Shown: piece after piece, positions 16,423 through 26,300 of the stretch
Position numbering within the stretch: the stretch's first letter is position 1
How the letters are laid out: each line of letters opens with the position of its first letter
From: Fidelibacterota bacterium
Lineage (GTDB): Bacteria; Fidelibacterota; Marinisomatia; SCGC-AAA003-L08; TS1B11
Assembly (NCBI GenBank): GCA_004124875.1
Contig: SCKJ01000001.1
Location: 310,001 to 374,000 of the forward strand
Direction of reading: 5' to 3'
Length of the DNA: 64,000 nt
Notes under the pieces: generated by a model
What the model was told of the DNA's origin: nothing
The model's database searches: none
The model's input: the letters and a program-made list of their open reading frames with translations, nothing else
Program-made: the position numbers and the translations under genes

Positions 16423-18072
16423 ATGCTGAACAGGTTGTTGCGCGCCCCCGTTTATTTACTGAGCCTCATTTTATCGGCACTGCCCATACCTGGGAAGGCA
16501 GCCCCAGCTCCAGACCGGCCCGCTTATGCCGGGCCTGGCATCTCCCGCGAGACCCGCGCCGACAGTCTGACTGATTCCGTTCGTGCCGTGCCTGTCTCAA
16601 ACTCTGTCCCGGCCACGCTGACCCCGTCTGGCAAGGGGATCGTCCCCGGGAGCAGCGCTCAGTTTGCGAGCGGTAATCATGGCGTGGCATCCGTCGATAT
16701 CGCCAGAATGCCAAGTGGCAGGAGCGAGCAGATGGCCACGGCCCCTGCAAATCATGCGCAATACATCGATTCGCTGGGCGTATGGAACGGGCGAAACCCC
16801 ACCAATTGGAACCTTAACTATGGGGATATCTGGGGCTATACCGCGCCCGATGGCAGCGAGTATGCGCTGCTTAATGTCCGCAGCGAAGGCCTGAGTATCA
16901 TCAATATCGATGGGAATGTGCCGGTGGAGGTCGGCTTTGCTGCTGCAATTTTCACCAGCGGCGTCGGGTTTCCCGATTCCAAGGATGTAAAAGTCTACGG
17001 CCAGTACGCATATCTCGTTAACCAGTATGCGCCGGTGCAGGTGATCGACCTGAGCGACGTTACGGCCCCCTATACTGTGGATAGCCTTCATATCGGCGGC
17101 AGCGGAAGCAATCTGGGGGGCGCACACAATGCCTACATTGAGGGGCCGTATCTGTACGTGACAGGCGGCGAGGGACCTTTAGGCCAGGGGGTCTCCATTT
17201 TTGATCTCACTGATCCTTCACGGCCAGTGGCGTTGGGAGGCTTCCATGAAATTTACTACCATGACATTTTCGTGCGCAACGACACGGCCTTCGCCGCAGC
17301 TACAACAAGCGGGGTTGATGTGCTGGACCTGACAGTCAAGTCCAGTCCAGTGCGCATCCATACTTTCGGTTATGATGGCAATTGGGTACATAACACCGCC
17401 ACATCCGAAGATGGCAACTTCCTGTTTGTAGGAGACGAAAACGGAACCAACGGCCGGTGGACCCGCGTATTCGATGTCAGTGATGTAACCAACCCCGTTA
17501 TGGTGGCTGAGATTATTGTCGACCCAAACGGCACGACCCACAACAGTTATGTTCTGGGTGCTTATCTTTACATCGCACATTATAAAAAAGGGTTGCGGGT
17601 GATTGACATCAGCGACGAGTCCAACCCCATTGAGGTGGCCTTTTACGACACCTATCCGGGCGGAGGAGACCGCTTCAACGGCGCGTGGTCCGTCTATCCG
17701 TATTTTGCCTCGGGGAAACTCATCGTCTCCGATTTAATATCGGGACTGTTTGTCCTGAAGCTGAGTGAGACGTTGCAGATCCGGGATGACCAGAAATCGG
17801 GCCCGGACGAGTTCTACCTGGCGCAGAACCATCCCAATCCGTTCAACGCCACCACCACCCTGGAATTTGGTTTGCCCGGCGATGATGTCGTCACGCTTAC
17901 CGTGCACGATTTGCTGGGCAGAGAGGTCAGCCGCCTCGATTTGGGCTGGCACAACGCAGGCCGTCATAGTGTGACCTGGGACGCGGGAGAACTGCCCAGC
18001 GGCATCTACTTTGCCCGTCTGACCACGAAAGCCGGTTACAGCAAAAGCGTAAAAATCACCATGCTCAAGTAG
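16423..18072 (+). CDS. LVIVD-repeat / choice-of-anchor B protein with T9SS sorting domain
   Basis: 549 residues. A signal peptide occupies about 1-28 (L-L-S-L-I-L-S-A-L-P-I-P-G-K-A-A). After a low-complexity Ser/Ala/Pro segment, residues about 110-440 form a beta-propeller-like domain with LVIVD-type repeats (Y-L-V-N-Q-Y-A-P-V-Q-V-I-D-L-S-D, L-R-V-I-D-I-S-D-E-S-N-P-I) and the G-A-H-N-A-Y / T-H-N-S-Y motifs of choice-of-anchor B proteins. The last 85 residues are a T9SS type A sorting domain starting N-H-P-N-P-F-N-A-T-T-T and ending K-S-V-K-I-T-M-L-K. It is therefore predicted to be exported to the cell surface. The propeller's ligand is unknown. Confidence 0.92.
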   Translation: MLNRLLRAPVYLLSLILSALPIPGKAAPAPDRPAYAGPGISRETRADSLTDSVRAVPVSNSVPATLTPSGKGIVPGSSAQFASGNHGVASVDIARMPSGRSEQMATAPANHAQYIDSLGVWNGRNPTNWNLNYGDIWGYTAPDGSEYALLNVRSEGLSIINIDGNVPVEVGFAAAIFTSGVGFPDSKDVKVYGQYAYLVNQYAPVQVIDLSDVTAPYTVDSLHIGGSGSNLGGAHNAYIEGPYLYVTGGEGPLGQGVSIFDLTDPSRPVALGGFHEIYYHDIFVRNDTAFAAATTSGVDVLDLTVKSSPVRIHTFGYDGNWVHNTATSEDGNFLFVGDENGTNGRWTRVFDVSDVTNPVMVAEIIVDPNGTTHNSYVLGAYLYIAHYKKGLRVIDISDESNPIEVAFYDTYPGGGDRFNGAWSVYPYFASGKLIVSDLISGLFVLKLSETLQIRDDQKSGPDEFYLAQNHPNPFNATTTLEFGLPGDDVVTLTVHDLLGREVSRLDLGWHNAGRHSVTWDAGELPSGIYFARLTTKAGYSKSVKITMLK

Positions 18073-18182
18073 CGATGGTCCCGCTTGGATGCGGTTCACG
18101 GCGCGCGACCGGCCTGAGCTTGACGCTGAGATTTTAGAAGCGGCCAGATCGATGGTCAGAAAAAGGATGAGGCACAATTCCC

Positions 18183-19268
18183 ATGAAAAATAAGCCATTC
18201 ATTTCCCTGGCAATGCTGGCGCTGGGCTGCGAACCCCTGGTGACCACGTTTGACGAAGTTGAGCCGGCGGTCTATTACGAGGCGGCTTCCATCACGGAAG
18301 TGGCCGCACCGGACACCCTGTTGGTGATGACCTGGAACATCAAGTTCGGGGGCGGAGACATCAATTTCTGGTTCGATTGCCACGGCGAGAGGGTGATCAT
18401 GACCGAAACGGAGGTGCTGGGTAACATGCAGGCGCTGGCTGCGAAAATTCGCGAGCTTGATCCTGATATCCTGCTGCTTCAGGAGGTGGATATCTCCTCG
18501 AAACGGAGCGCCTACGTGGATCAGCTGCAGCTTCTGCTCGATAACACCAGCCTGAATTACGGCGCCTTTGCTTCGATGTGGCAGGTGCAGTATATCCCTT
18601 CTGAAGGTTTGGGACGGATGAACACCGGGCAGGCTGTCCTGTCGAAATGGGATGTCGCGGATGCCCAGAGAATACCCCTCGAGTTGATCGGCGACCAGGA
18701 CGCCCTGACACAGTACTTTTACCTGCGCAGAAATATTCTTCGGGCCACTACTACTGTGCCCGGCATCGGCAACATTGAGATTTTGTCAATCCATGCTGCC
18801 GCCTTCTCCACCGATGGCACCAAAAAAAAGCACATCGACCGGTTCAAGCTGGAGCTCGATCAGTTGCATAGTGCGGGGGTCACATTTTTTGCCGGCGGCG
18901 ATCTGAATACGCTCCCACCAGGATCGACTCAGCTGAACAATTTTGACGATTCCGTCTGCGAAGCAGAGGAATTCCAGGCTGCTGATGATCACAGTGAAGA
19001 GGTGGACTGGCTCAACGAGTTTTACGCAGACTTCCCTGGCGGCTATTTTCCCGCCGTCCCCCTGGCCGACTATCTGGCTAACAACAGCGCCTATTTTTCC
19101 CATAGCACCGATCCGGTTGAGGGCTACAAGCGGAAACTCGATTATATCTTCACCAACAGCTCAGCGGGTTGGGTTGGCGGGTCACACAGAACACACCAGG
19201 AAATTGCCAGCGCGAGCGGAGCGCTTTCGGACCACTGCCCCGTTACCGTCCAGTGGGTGGCGCCATGA
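18183..19268 (+). CDS. Exported endonuclease/exonuclease/phosphatase-fold protein
   Basis: 361 residues. The N-terminus (K-N-K-P-F-I-S-L-A-M-L-A-L-G-C) looks like a short lipoprotein signal, though the lipobox A-L-G-C is imperfect. The EEP (DNase I-like) fold is shown by M-T-W-N-I-K-F-G near 50, L-L-L-Q-E-V-D near 100 (catalytic Glu), G-G-D-L-N near 240 and L-S-D-H-C-P-V near the C-terminus (catalytic Asp-His). The family includes nucleases, sphingomyelinases and inositol phosphatases; an exported enzyme would fit either nucleic acid or lipid headgroup cleavage. Its stop overlaps the next gene (ATGA), and the third gene is a lipid-kinase homologue, so a lipid role is a reasonable inference. 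Confidence 0.88.
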   Translation: MKNKPFISLAMLALGCEPLVTTFDEVEPAVYYEAASITEVAAPDTLLVMTWNIKFGGGDINFWFDCHGERVIMTETEVLGNMQALAAKIRELDPDILLLQEVDISSKRSAYVDQLQLLLDNTSLNYGAFASMWQVQYIPSEGLGRMNTGQAVLSKWDVADAQRIPLELIGDQDALTQYFYLRRNILRATTTVPGIGNIEILSIHAAAFSTDGTKKKHIDRFKLELDQLHSAGVTFFAGGDLNTLPPGSTQLNNFDDSVCEAEEFQAADDHSEEVDWLNEFYADFPGGYFPAVPLADYLANNSAYFSHSTDPVEGYKRKLDYIFTNSSAGWVGGSHRTHQEIASASGALSDHCPVTVQWVAP

Positions 19269-20068
19269 AGCGGACAGCGATATTATCCAGTGTCATGGCG
19301 GCCGTGATGCTGGCCGTCAGTGTTACCTTCGGGCAGGAGGGGGAAAATTTGTGGAGCAGTGGCACCGCCCATACGCTCCCCCAGGGGCGTTGGGAAAAGG
19401 GCCTGTTCCAGCCGCTGAGATTCGGACTTAGCGATACGAAGGAGCTGCGCCTGAATCCGCTCATCAGCCTGTTGGCCCCGCATATCCACTTGAAGGTTTC
19501 GCGCCGCCCCGTGGGAGGCTGGCAGCGCGCCTACCGGTACGGGATCATCTCGCCGACGCCCTTGCTAAGGATGGTGCAGCGCGCAGGCACCGGCGGCTTC
19601 CTGGCGGATGATCCAGACATTGGCGAAGTGCCGTGGATGGTGATGATCCGGCAGGAGGTACTGCTGAGCCGTCCCTGGAGCCGAGGTCTGGTGACCCTGA
19701 AGGGGGGCGTCGCGGTTGCTCTGGGCGCAGGCGATATCGATTCACGGCTGCAGATTGAACTGCCGGTGATCTATCCCCGGCTGGCGCTGTATCATAGCGG
19801 ATACCAGCTCAACTTTGGCCTCGATGTCAGCGCCCAGTTGTCGCAAAGGCTGGTCCTGCTGGGGGATGCCGATCTGTTTTTCTCCCCCGCTTTGGACGGT
19901 CCCGCGTGGGAGCACAAGGGGATGATGCAGTGGAATAAATCGGACCGGTTGCAGCTGTCGTTCGGCTACAAGTTGACCTACACCCCTTTTCCGTGGGGCA
20001 CCCAATGGCACCTGATCCCGCTGTTTGATTTGCAGATCGCGCGACAGAGAGGGAGTGAGCGCTTATGA
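19265..20068 (+). CDS. Predicted exported beta-strand-rich protein
   Basis: 267 residues from the ATG at 19265, which overlaps the preceding stop as ATGA. A signal peptide is visible (I-L-S-S-V-M-A-A-V-M-L-A-V-S-V-T-F-G-Q). The mature part starts E-N-L-W-S-S-G-T-A-H-T-L-P-Q-G and is rich in short amphipathic strands with aromatic ends (L-A-L-Y-H-S-G-Y-Q-L-N-F-G-L-D-V, L-Q-L-S-F-G-Y-K-L-T-Y), suggesting an outer-membrane barrel. I do not recognise a family. It is sandwiched between an EEP-fold lipoprotein and a diacylglycerol-kinase-like gene, overlapping both, so all three are probably translated together. Confidence 0.8.
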   Translation: MKRTAILSSVMAAVMLAVSVTFGQEGENLWSSGTAHTLPQGRWEKGLFQPLRFGLSDTKELRLNPLISLLAPHIHLKVSRRPVGGWQRAYRYGIISPTPLLRMVQRAGTGGFLADDPDIGEVPWMVMIRQEVLLSRPWSRGLVTLKGGVAVALGAGDIDSRLQIELPVIYPRLALYHSGYQLNFGLDVSAQLSQRLVLLGDADLFFSPALDGPAWEHKGMMQWNKSDRLQLSFGYKLTYTPFPWGTQWHLIPLFDLQIARQRGSERL

Positions 20069-20961
20069 CTGGACGCAAAATGGTGATGATCGTCAATCCA
20101 CATGGTGGCGTCAAGAAAGCGCGCCATCTGCTGGAAAAGGCGCGGCCGGTGTTTGAGGCCGCGAACGTGACGCTGGAAATTCACGAAACGGAGTGGGCGG
20201 GACATGCCCAGGAGCTGGCCCGCGAGCTCGATCTGACCGGTCTGGACGGCTTTTGCGCCATTGGCGGCGATGGCACGCTGCACGAATCGATGAACGGCAT
20301 GCTTGAGCGAAACCGGGAGGACCGGGTGCCCATCGGGATGATCGCGGGCGGCTCCGGCAACGCTTTCATGGAAACGGTTGGCCTGCTTGACCCCATAGAC
20401 GCCGCCACCGCCATCTGCTCGTCCCCCCCGCGGTCCATTGACGTGGCCAGGGTTGAGACGGCCGAGGGGATCACTCGTGTCTGCAACATAATCGGCTGGG
20501 GCTTGGTGACCGATATCGGTGAGCGTTCGGAGCGCTACCGGTGGACCGGCACAAGCCGGTATACCATTGCCTCAGTCATTGAGGTGCTCAGGGGGCACAA
20601 CCGGGCCGCGCGGCTGGTGATAGATGGCGAGGAGATACGGGAGCAGTTCAGCTTTATACTGGCCTGCAACACACAGTATACCGGTAAAGGGATGCGCATG
20701 GCCCCGAAGGCTGATCTGTCGGACGGATTGATTGACCTGGTGATCGTTCGCAAGGCGCCCCGGTTACAAATTCTAAAATTGCTGCCCAAGGTGTTTGACG
20801 GTTCGCATATGGAATCCCCTCTGCTCGACTACCGGCAGGTGAAAGCCTTTGAGCTGTATCCCGACGAGCCCGACCCGCTCAATTTTGACGGCGAGATACG
20901 GGGGACGGGTTGGGTTAAAGTGGAAATGGTACCCTTGGCATTTGAGATGTATACGGGATAG
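20065..20961 (+). CDS. Diacylglycerol/sphingosine kinase family protein
   Basis: 298 residues with the DAGK catalytic domain: I-V-N-P-H-G-G near residue 9, G-G-D-G-T-L-H-E near 72-79 (ATP loop), G-G-S-G-N-A-F-M near 94-101, and a C-terminal beta-sandwich with D-G-E-I at the end. Bacterial members phosphorylate diacylglycerol or other lipids at the cytoplasmic face of the membrane. The ATG overlaps the upstream stop. The 3' end carries two near-identical 12-nt direct repeats (20848-20859 and 20941-20952), which matter for the relic copy at 29846-29936. The substrate could also be a sphingoid or ceramide-like lipid. Confidence 0.92.
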   Translation: MTGRKMVMIVNPHGGVKKARHLLEKARPVFEAANVTLEIHETEWAGHAQELARELDLTGLDGFCAIGGDGTLHESMNGMLERNREDRVPIGMIAGGSGNAFMETVGLLDPIDAATAICSSPPRSIDVARVETAEGITRVCNIIGWGLVTDIGERSERYRWTGTSRYTIASVIEVLRGHNRAARLVIDGEEIREQFSFILACNTQYTGKGMRMAPKADLSDGLIDLVIVRKAPRLQILKLLPKVFDGSHMESPLLDYRQVKAFELYPDEPDPLNFDGEIRGTGWVKVEMVPLAFEMYTG

Positions 20962-21005
20962 ATTGAGCAGTGGGCCCAAAAAACGGGGCAGTGGCTTAGA
21001 CGTCA

Positions 21006-21021
21006 TCCGCCAGCTGGCGGA
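21006..21021. repeat. Perfect 16-nt palindrome between convergent genes
   Basis: TCCGCCAGCTGGCGGA is a perfect inverted repeat in the gap between the 3' ends of the lipid-kinase gene (+) and the CRTAC1-like gene (-). It has no loop and no T-run, so it is not a standard intrinsic terminator. It could be the core of a dispersed palindromic repeat. Confidence 0.6.
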
Positions 21022-21073
21022 CGGCCTGAACCTCACATCAGCCGGGACTGCCGCCCGCTCGCCGGCGGTCTCC

Positions 21074-23314
21074 TCATGGTTGGCTTTCCGGGTGCTCTCC
21101 GGGGTGTTGCGCAGGGCCGGCCAGTGAGAACGGTGTGACGGCCACATGCTGCGGCTCTGTGTCGTCCTCCCGGATGTGGTAGACCCGGTCCACTTTCAGG
21201 TTTTCGAATCGCTGGACCTTGCCCGAGGCGGGCCAGAAGATTTCCAGCACCATAATCAGGTCGCCCTCCCCCAGTCCGATCTCCTCCTGCAGGCTGTTGT
21301 TGCCGAAGCTGCTGTTGAGGCCCACGGTGGCATAAATGGACCGGCTCCCCTGCGGTGTGCGCACGATCAAATGCAGCCGTGTGCCAATGGCGCTGCGGTT
21401 GGAGCTGATCCCCTCCAGCTGCAGGGTAACCCAGTGGTTGCCGTGTCCCGGATTCAGATAGAGGGCATTGCGGTAGGCGTCCCCGCTGAAGGCTCCCCCC
21501 AGAACCATGTAAATATCTTGATCGCCGTCTTGGTCAATGTCGCCGAAGGAGACGCTGTGCCCTTTCTGGAGCTGTCCGAAGCCGCCTGAGGCAGTTACCT
21601 CCTGAAAGAAGTGCCCTCCGGCGTTGCGGAACATCCGGTTGGGGATCACCATCCGGAAGTCAGGTTCGCCGGTGCCCACGAAAAAATCGAGCCAGCCGTC
21701 ATTGTCCAGGTCACCGAAATTGGACCCCATGGTGTACATGACCCTGTCCAGACGGGATGCGGCGGTCACATCGCTGAAGGTGCCGTCGCCGTTGTTGCGG
21801 TAGAGCCGGGGAGCTTCGGCTTCGGTTTCCAGTCCCAGATATTCCAGGGCCATATCCCCGGCTTTGGCCTGGTAGCCGGACACGAAGATATCGAGCCAGC
21901 CGTCCTGGTCGAAATCCCAGAACCAGGTGGGAAAACTGACCAGAGGCAGCCCCACGCCGGCCTCCCGGGAGACTTCGCTGAACTTCCAGCGGCCGTTTTT
22001 CTGTTCGCCATCGTTATGGAAAAGGAGGTTCGGGCCGTCCAGCAGGGATACGTACAGGTCCAGCAGGCCGTCGTTGTCGTAATCGCCCCACGCGACCCCC
22101 TTTACATAACCATTTACCACCAGCCGGTCCCGCTGGGCGGTCTCAGTGAAAGTGCCGTCGCCGTTGTTGTGATAGAGTTCGCTGAAATGCCTGCCGGGGA
22201 ACGACTCGTTGCCGATGAACAAGTCGAGCCAGCCGTCATTGTTGTAGTCGCCCCAGGCAGCCGTCTGCGTCGGATGGTAGCTCAGCAGTCCCGCCTCCTT
22301 GGTCACGTCATCGAAGGTGCCGTCGCCGTTGTTGCGCAACAGGGTGTTGGGCAGCTTGCCGTTTGCCCGCCGCCAGGCCCCCCGCAGGATGAGGATATCC
22401 GGGTAGCCGTCGTTATTATAGTCGGCCCGGCGCAGATTCAACCCGCCGGCCACCCCTGCCAGTCCGGCGGCTGCCGTCCGGTCGGTAAAGGTGCCGTCGC
22501 CGTTGTTGCGGAAGTAGTGCAACTGGTCGCTCAACCCCCAGGACGATGCCATGATATCGAGGTCCCCGTCAAGGTCCATGTCCTCCAATACGCTCCCGCC
22601 GGCCAACCCGAGCTGGTCCACGCCGGCGCTGGCGGCCACGTCATGGAAACGGCCAATGTCATATTCGGCGGCAAACGCAGCTGCCGGTATCAGCCATTCC
22701 GCCGGCACCTTGGCCTCATGCTCCCCCAAGGTCATGTAGGCCAAGTTCAGCAGCCACTGGGCCATCCGGTTGTCCGGATCGGCGGAGAGGATGCGGGTGT
22801 ACTCGTCGATGGCGCCGCGGGAGCCGCGCTCCAAACGGTGCCAACCCATTTCCGTGATAGGGAAGAGACATGACGCGGCGGTGTGATTCTGCAAGCAGTT
22901 CTCCTGCTCACCGAGCCGGAAATAAGTCAGGGCCCGGATGTCAGCGAGGTTAGCCAGGAACCCGGAGTCTTCCACCCAATCCCCCGCGGCGATTCCTGCC
23001 CGGGCCGCATCGAGCTTGGCCAGGGCCTCCTCATTGAAGCCTGCGAGGAGCAGCTCTTGGGCGTGAGTAACGTAGTGGTGCACCAGGTCATGGGGATCGT
23101 CCGGCGGGGTCAGGGTGTCATACACCGCCACCCGCCGGGTATTGGAATAGATGTCCTGCAGTGGAGCGATAGCCTCCACCAGGTCGGCCAAGTGGTCGAC
23201 CATCACGCGGGTGCTCTCGGCCTGGTACTGGCCGCAACCCCAGAGCGCCAGGCTGAGGAGGCCTTGCGCGGTTGCCCTGGCACAATACCCGAAAATTTTA
23301 TGGGACCGCAGCAC
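21074..23314 (-). CDS. CRTAC1-like FG-GAP/ASPIC-UnbV lipoprotein with N-terminal TPR
   Basis: 746 residues from a GTG at 23312-23314. This start has an ideal GGAGG 6 nt upstream and avoids a 41-nt overlap with the preceding gene. The N-terminus is signal-like (L-L-S-L-A-L-W-G-C), possibly lipid-anchored. Residues about 70-200 are TPR-like (H-A-Q-E-L-L-L-A-G-F-N-E-E-A-L-A-K-L). From about 220 come FG-GAP/VCBS repeats with Ca-binding D-x-D-x-D-G or N-N-D-G loops (D-M-D-L-D-G-D-L-D, D-Y-N-N-D-G-Y-P-D). Near 640-720 an ASPIC/UnbV domain appears (S-N-R-S-A-I-G-T-R-L, I-F-W-P-A-S-G-K-V-Q). It is probably a cell-surface Ca-dependent binding protein, immediately downstream of a larger paralogue. Confidence 0.9.
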   Translation of the reverse strand: MLRSHKIFGYCARATAQGLLSLALWGCGQYQAESTRVMVDHLADLVEAIAPLQDIYSNTRRVAVYDTLTPPDDPHDLVHHYVTHAQELLLAGFNEEALAKLDAARAGIAAGDWVEDSGFLANLADIRALTYFRLGEQENCLQNHTAASCLFPITEMGWHRLERGSRGAIDEYTRILSADPDNRMAQWLLNLAYMTLGEHEAKVPAEWLIPAAAFAAEYDIGRFHDVAASAGVDQLGLAGGSVLEDMDLDGDLDIMASSWGLSDQLHYFRNNGDGTFTDRTAAAGLAGVAGGLNLRRADYNNDGYPDILILRGAWRRANGKLPNTLLRNNGDGTFDDVTKEAGLLSYHPTQTAAWGDYNNDGWLDLFIGNESFPGRHFSELYHNNGDGTFTETAQRDRLVVNGYVKGVAWGDYDNDGLLDLYVSLLDGPNLLFHNDGEQKNGRWKFSEVSREAGVGLPLVSFPTWFWDFDQDGWLDIFVSGYQAKAGDMALEYLGLETEAEAPRLYRNNGDGTFSDVTAASRLDRVMYTMGSNFGDLDNDGWLDFFVGTGEPDFRMVIPNRMFRNAGGHFFQEVTASGGFGQLQKGHSVSFGDIDQDGDQDIYMVLGGAFSGDAYRNALYLNPGHGNHWVTLQLEGISSNRSAIGTRLHLIVRTPQGSRSIYATVGLNSSFGNNSLQEEIGLGEGDLIMVLEIFWPASGKVQRFENLKVDRVYHIREDDTEPQHVAVTPFSLAGPAQHPGEHPESQP

Positions 23315-23320
23315 GGTGGC

Positions 23321-23327
23321 CCTCCTA
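23321..23327 (-). promoter_or_regulatory. Strong ribosome-binding site overlapping the upstream stop codon
   Basis: On the minus strand TAGGAGG combines the TAG stop of the 1271-residue gene with a GGAGG Shine-Dalgarno, 6 nt before the GTG of the next gene. It decides the start of the 746-residue protein and implies translational coupling. Confidence 0.7.
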
Positions 23328-26300
23328 CGGTTCAGACTGATAGGAGATGACTTCAAGTGCGCCATCCGTGCTTATGGACAGTTCCAAAACCCCCTGGGGC
23401 AGCAGGCTCTCGGTGGTTTCGCCTCCAGGCCAAGTGACCCGTACCGAGCGGGGCTGGCCCCTGGTACCCAGCACCTGGACCGGTGAGTCCTGGGACCAGT
23501 AGCCCGAACCGGCGTGCACCTCCCGGGATGGGCCTGCGCCATCGGCATAGATCAGCCGGACAGCGGCGCCCACCGCCCAGGGATTTTCCGGCGGCCCGGC
23601 TAACCTGACAAGGAGGCCGGGACGGGCCCCCAGATTATGGAACAACTTGGTAGCAGCGCCATTTTGAGTCACCACCAGATCCACCCGGCCGTCGCGGTCG
23701 TAGTCGGCCAGAGCAGCGCCCCGCTGCTCGCCGTAGACTTTCACACCGGATATCTGCCCCGAGACCGGGACCAAGCGGCCCGTGCCGTCTCCCTGCAGCC
23801 AAAGGCCCCGGCCGGCATCGATGCGGGGCGTCTCGATCTGGGAGGCGAAGAAATTCTGGCTCAGGAAAATATCGTCATGGCCATCGCCATCAAAATCGCC
23901 CACATTGGCGGCGAAGGCGGGGGCGAACTGGGCCTCGGCGGGGAGAGGAACGGCCTCAAAGTGGTCGCCACGGTTGAAAAATACAGTGTGGGCCAGGGTG
24001 GATGCCTGCACTTCAGGGGCCTTCCGCAGCAGGTCGCCCATGATTTCATTCAGGGTGGAGCCGCCGTACTGCCGGAAGGTGGGGGTCCGCTCCCGGATGA
24101 GGGGCATGGCGTCGATCATGCAGGAAAGCCCCCGCTCCGGCACCATCCCATTCATGCCCGCATCGAAGTGGGCCTCCACAATGTCAAGAGAACCGCTGAC
24201 GTCGAAATCGCGGTAAAGGATGCGCAAAGGGTGGTCGGGGTCTGCGCGGTACTTACTGTTGAGGCCCCAGTTGGTGGCGATGATATCCGGCCGGCCATCT
24301 TCATCCAGATCGCCAGTGGTGACCCCATTCCACCAGCCCCGGTACCCCTCCAGCCCCATGTCGGCCGTCACATCGACAAAGCGGCCCCCCTCGTTTCGCA
24401 GGATCGTCACCGGACCCCATTCCAGGGCCAGTACCAGGTCGGGATCGCCGTCGCCGTCCAGATCGCTGAAAACCGCCCCGGTCACCATTCCGATATTGCG
24501 CAAGGGCCGGGAAAGATCGGCGTCATAGGCAAAGTGGCCGCCAGCATTGCGGTAGAGCCGTGAAGAGGGCGGGGCCGGATAGCTGCCCGGAATGGTGCGG
24601 CCGCCGACGAACAGGTCCAGGTCGCCGTCGCCATCCACGTCGGCAAGGGCCAGAGGACCGGCGCCGGCCACATCACCAGGAACCGGGTCGACAGCCCGGA
24701 ACCGGCCATCGGTCCGGTCATACCGGGCGACTGCAGAGGGTCCGGAATCGGGGTCCTCAAAATTCGTTTGTGCCACCAGCAGAGAGGTGGCTCCGGGCTG
24801 AGGCGCCCAGCCGATGATCGCGGTTTGGTCGCGGCTCGATTCCCCGGCCGGCAAGGATTGGCTCAGGGACCGGAACGCCCCTTGGCCATCGTTCTCGAAA
24901 TAGGCCAGGCGGCCGCCCTTGCCGCTGGAAATGACCAGGTCGTCATACCCGTCACCGTTCAGATCGCTCCAGGCCACGCCGGGACCGAGCTGGCTGAGCC
25001 GATTGGGCAACAGGGGCTGCCTGGCAAAGTCGTCGAAGGGATCCTCGTGATGAACGTGGCGCAGAAGATCGCTGCGGTCCTCGAAAAAAGGTGTGACCTC
25101 CGCTGCCGGTGGTGGCGCGGAATCGACGGCACCGGCTTCGGCGATCTCGTAAATGTGGTTGGGCTCAACGCCGTCTATGATGGTCCGGCGGCCGTTGCGC
25201 CAGGTAACTTCGATCGATAGGTCACTACGGCGGTTCCCGGCGGCAAAGACCGTGAGGGACTCGGAGCCCGAGAGGTAGGTTCCGCCGCTGACAACTTCCG
25301 TCTCCTGTGCCACCACACCCCCCAGCAGCCGGACCTTGGCGCCGATGCCCTGGGTGTTCGGGGCCTCTCCCTTCAAGCGGACGGCGACCCGGGGCGCTGA
25401 ACCGACGTTCCGGTAAACCGCCGCCGGGGCCTGGTACCGGTTAATCACCAGGTCCAGGTCGCCGTCATTGTCCAGGTCGCCAAGGGCCATGCCGTGGGAA
25501 ATGTCCATGGAACCCAGGCCCCAATCAGCGCCGATTTCCTGAAAGGTCAGGTCGCCATTGTTGCGGAATGCCATATTGCGCAGCTCCAGCCGGGGATAGA
25601 GGGTGATGGCGTTACGGTGGGGCAGCAGACCGGCGGTGAACATTCTGTCGATGCGCTGTTGGGTGTCCGAATCCATGACATCATAGGCGTGCCCGGTGCT
25701 GGCTAAGAGGTCCTCGTAGCCGTCCAGATCGACATCCACGGCGATGGCCGACCAGGTCCATTCGGAGGCATGCAGTCCGCTGTAGCGGGCAATTTCGGCG
25801 TAGGTACCGTCGCCCCGGTTCAGGAAAAAGGTATTGCGCATAATCTGTGGCCGGTTGTCGATTTCGCCGATAGTCAGAGGGGTGGGCTGCATGTCGCCCA
25901 TTTGGGTCTTGCGGCGCTGGTGGTCCCGGCTCAGCATATCGGCGAGGAAGAAATCGAGATGGCCGTCCCGGTTGGCGTCGATAAATGCCACCGACATGCT
26001 GGCTTGGCTGGTGTGTCGCAGTGCCAGACGCCCGATGGCCCGAAAATAACCCCTGCCGTCGTTGATCCAGATACGGTCCGGGCTGGCGAAATCGTTGCAG
26101 ACGTAGATGTCGGGATCGCCATCCCCATCCATATCCTGAAACCGGGCGGTCAGGCCCCAATCCTTGAAGGCCGGCACCGGATTGCCGTCTTCATCGAGGA
26201 ATCTTTCCCCGGCCACTGTGACCTGCTCGAAGTTGCCCCTGCCGTCGTTGAGGTAGAGATGGTCCGGCTCTGCGTCTTCATGCCAGCGCAGGATGGTGCC

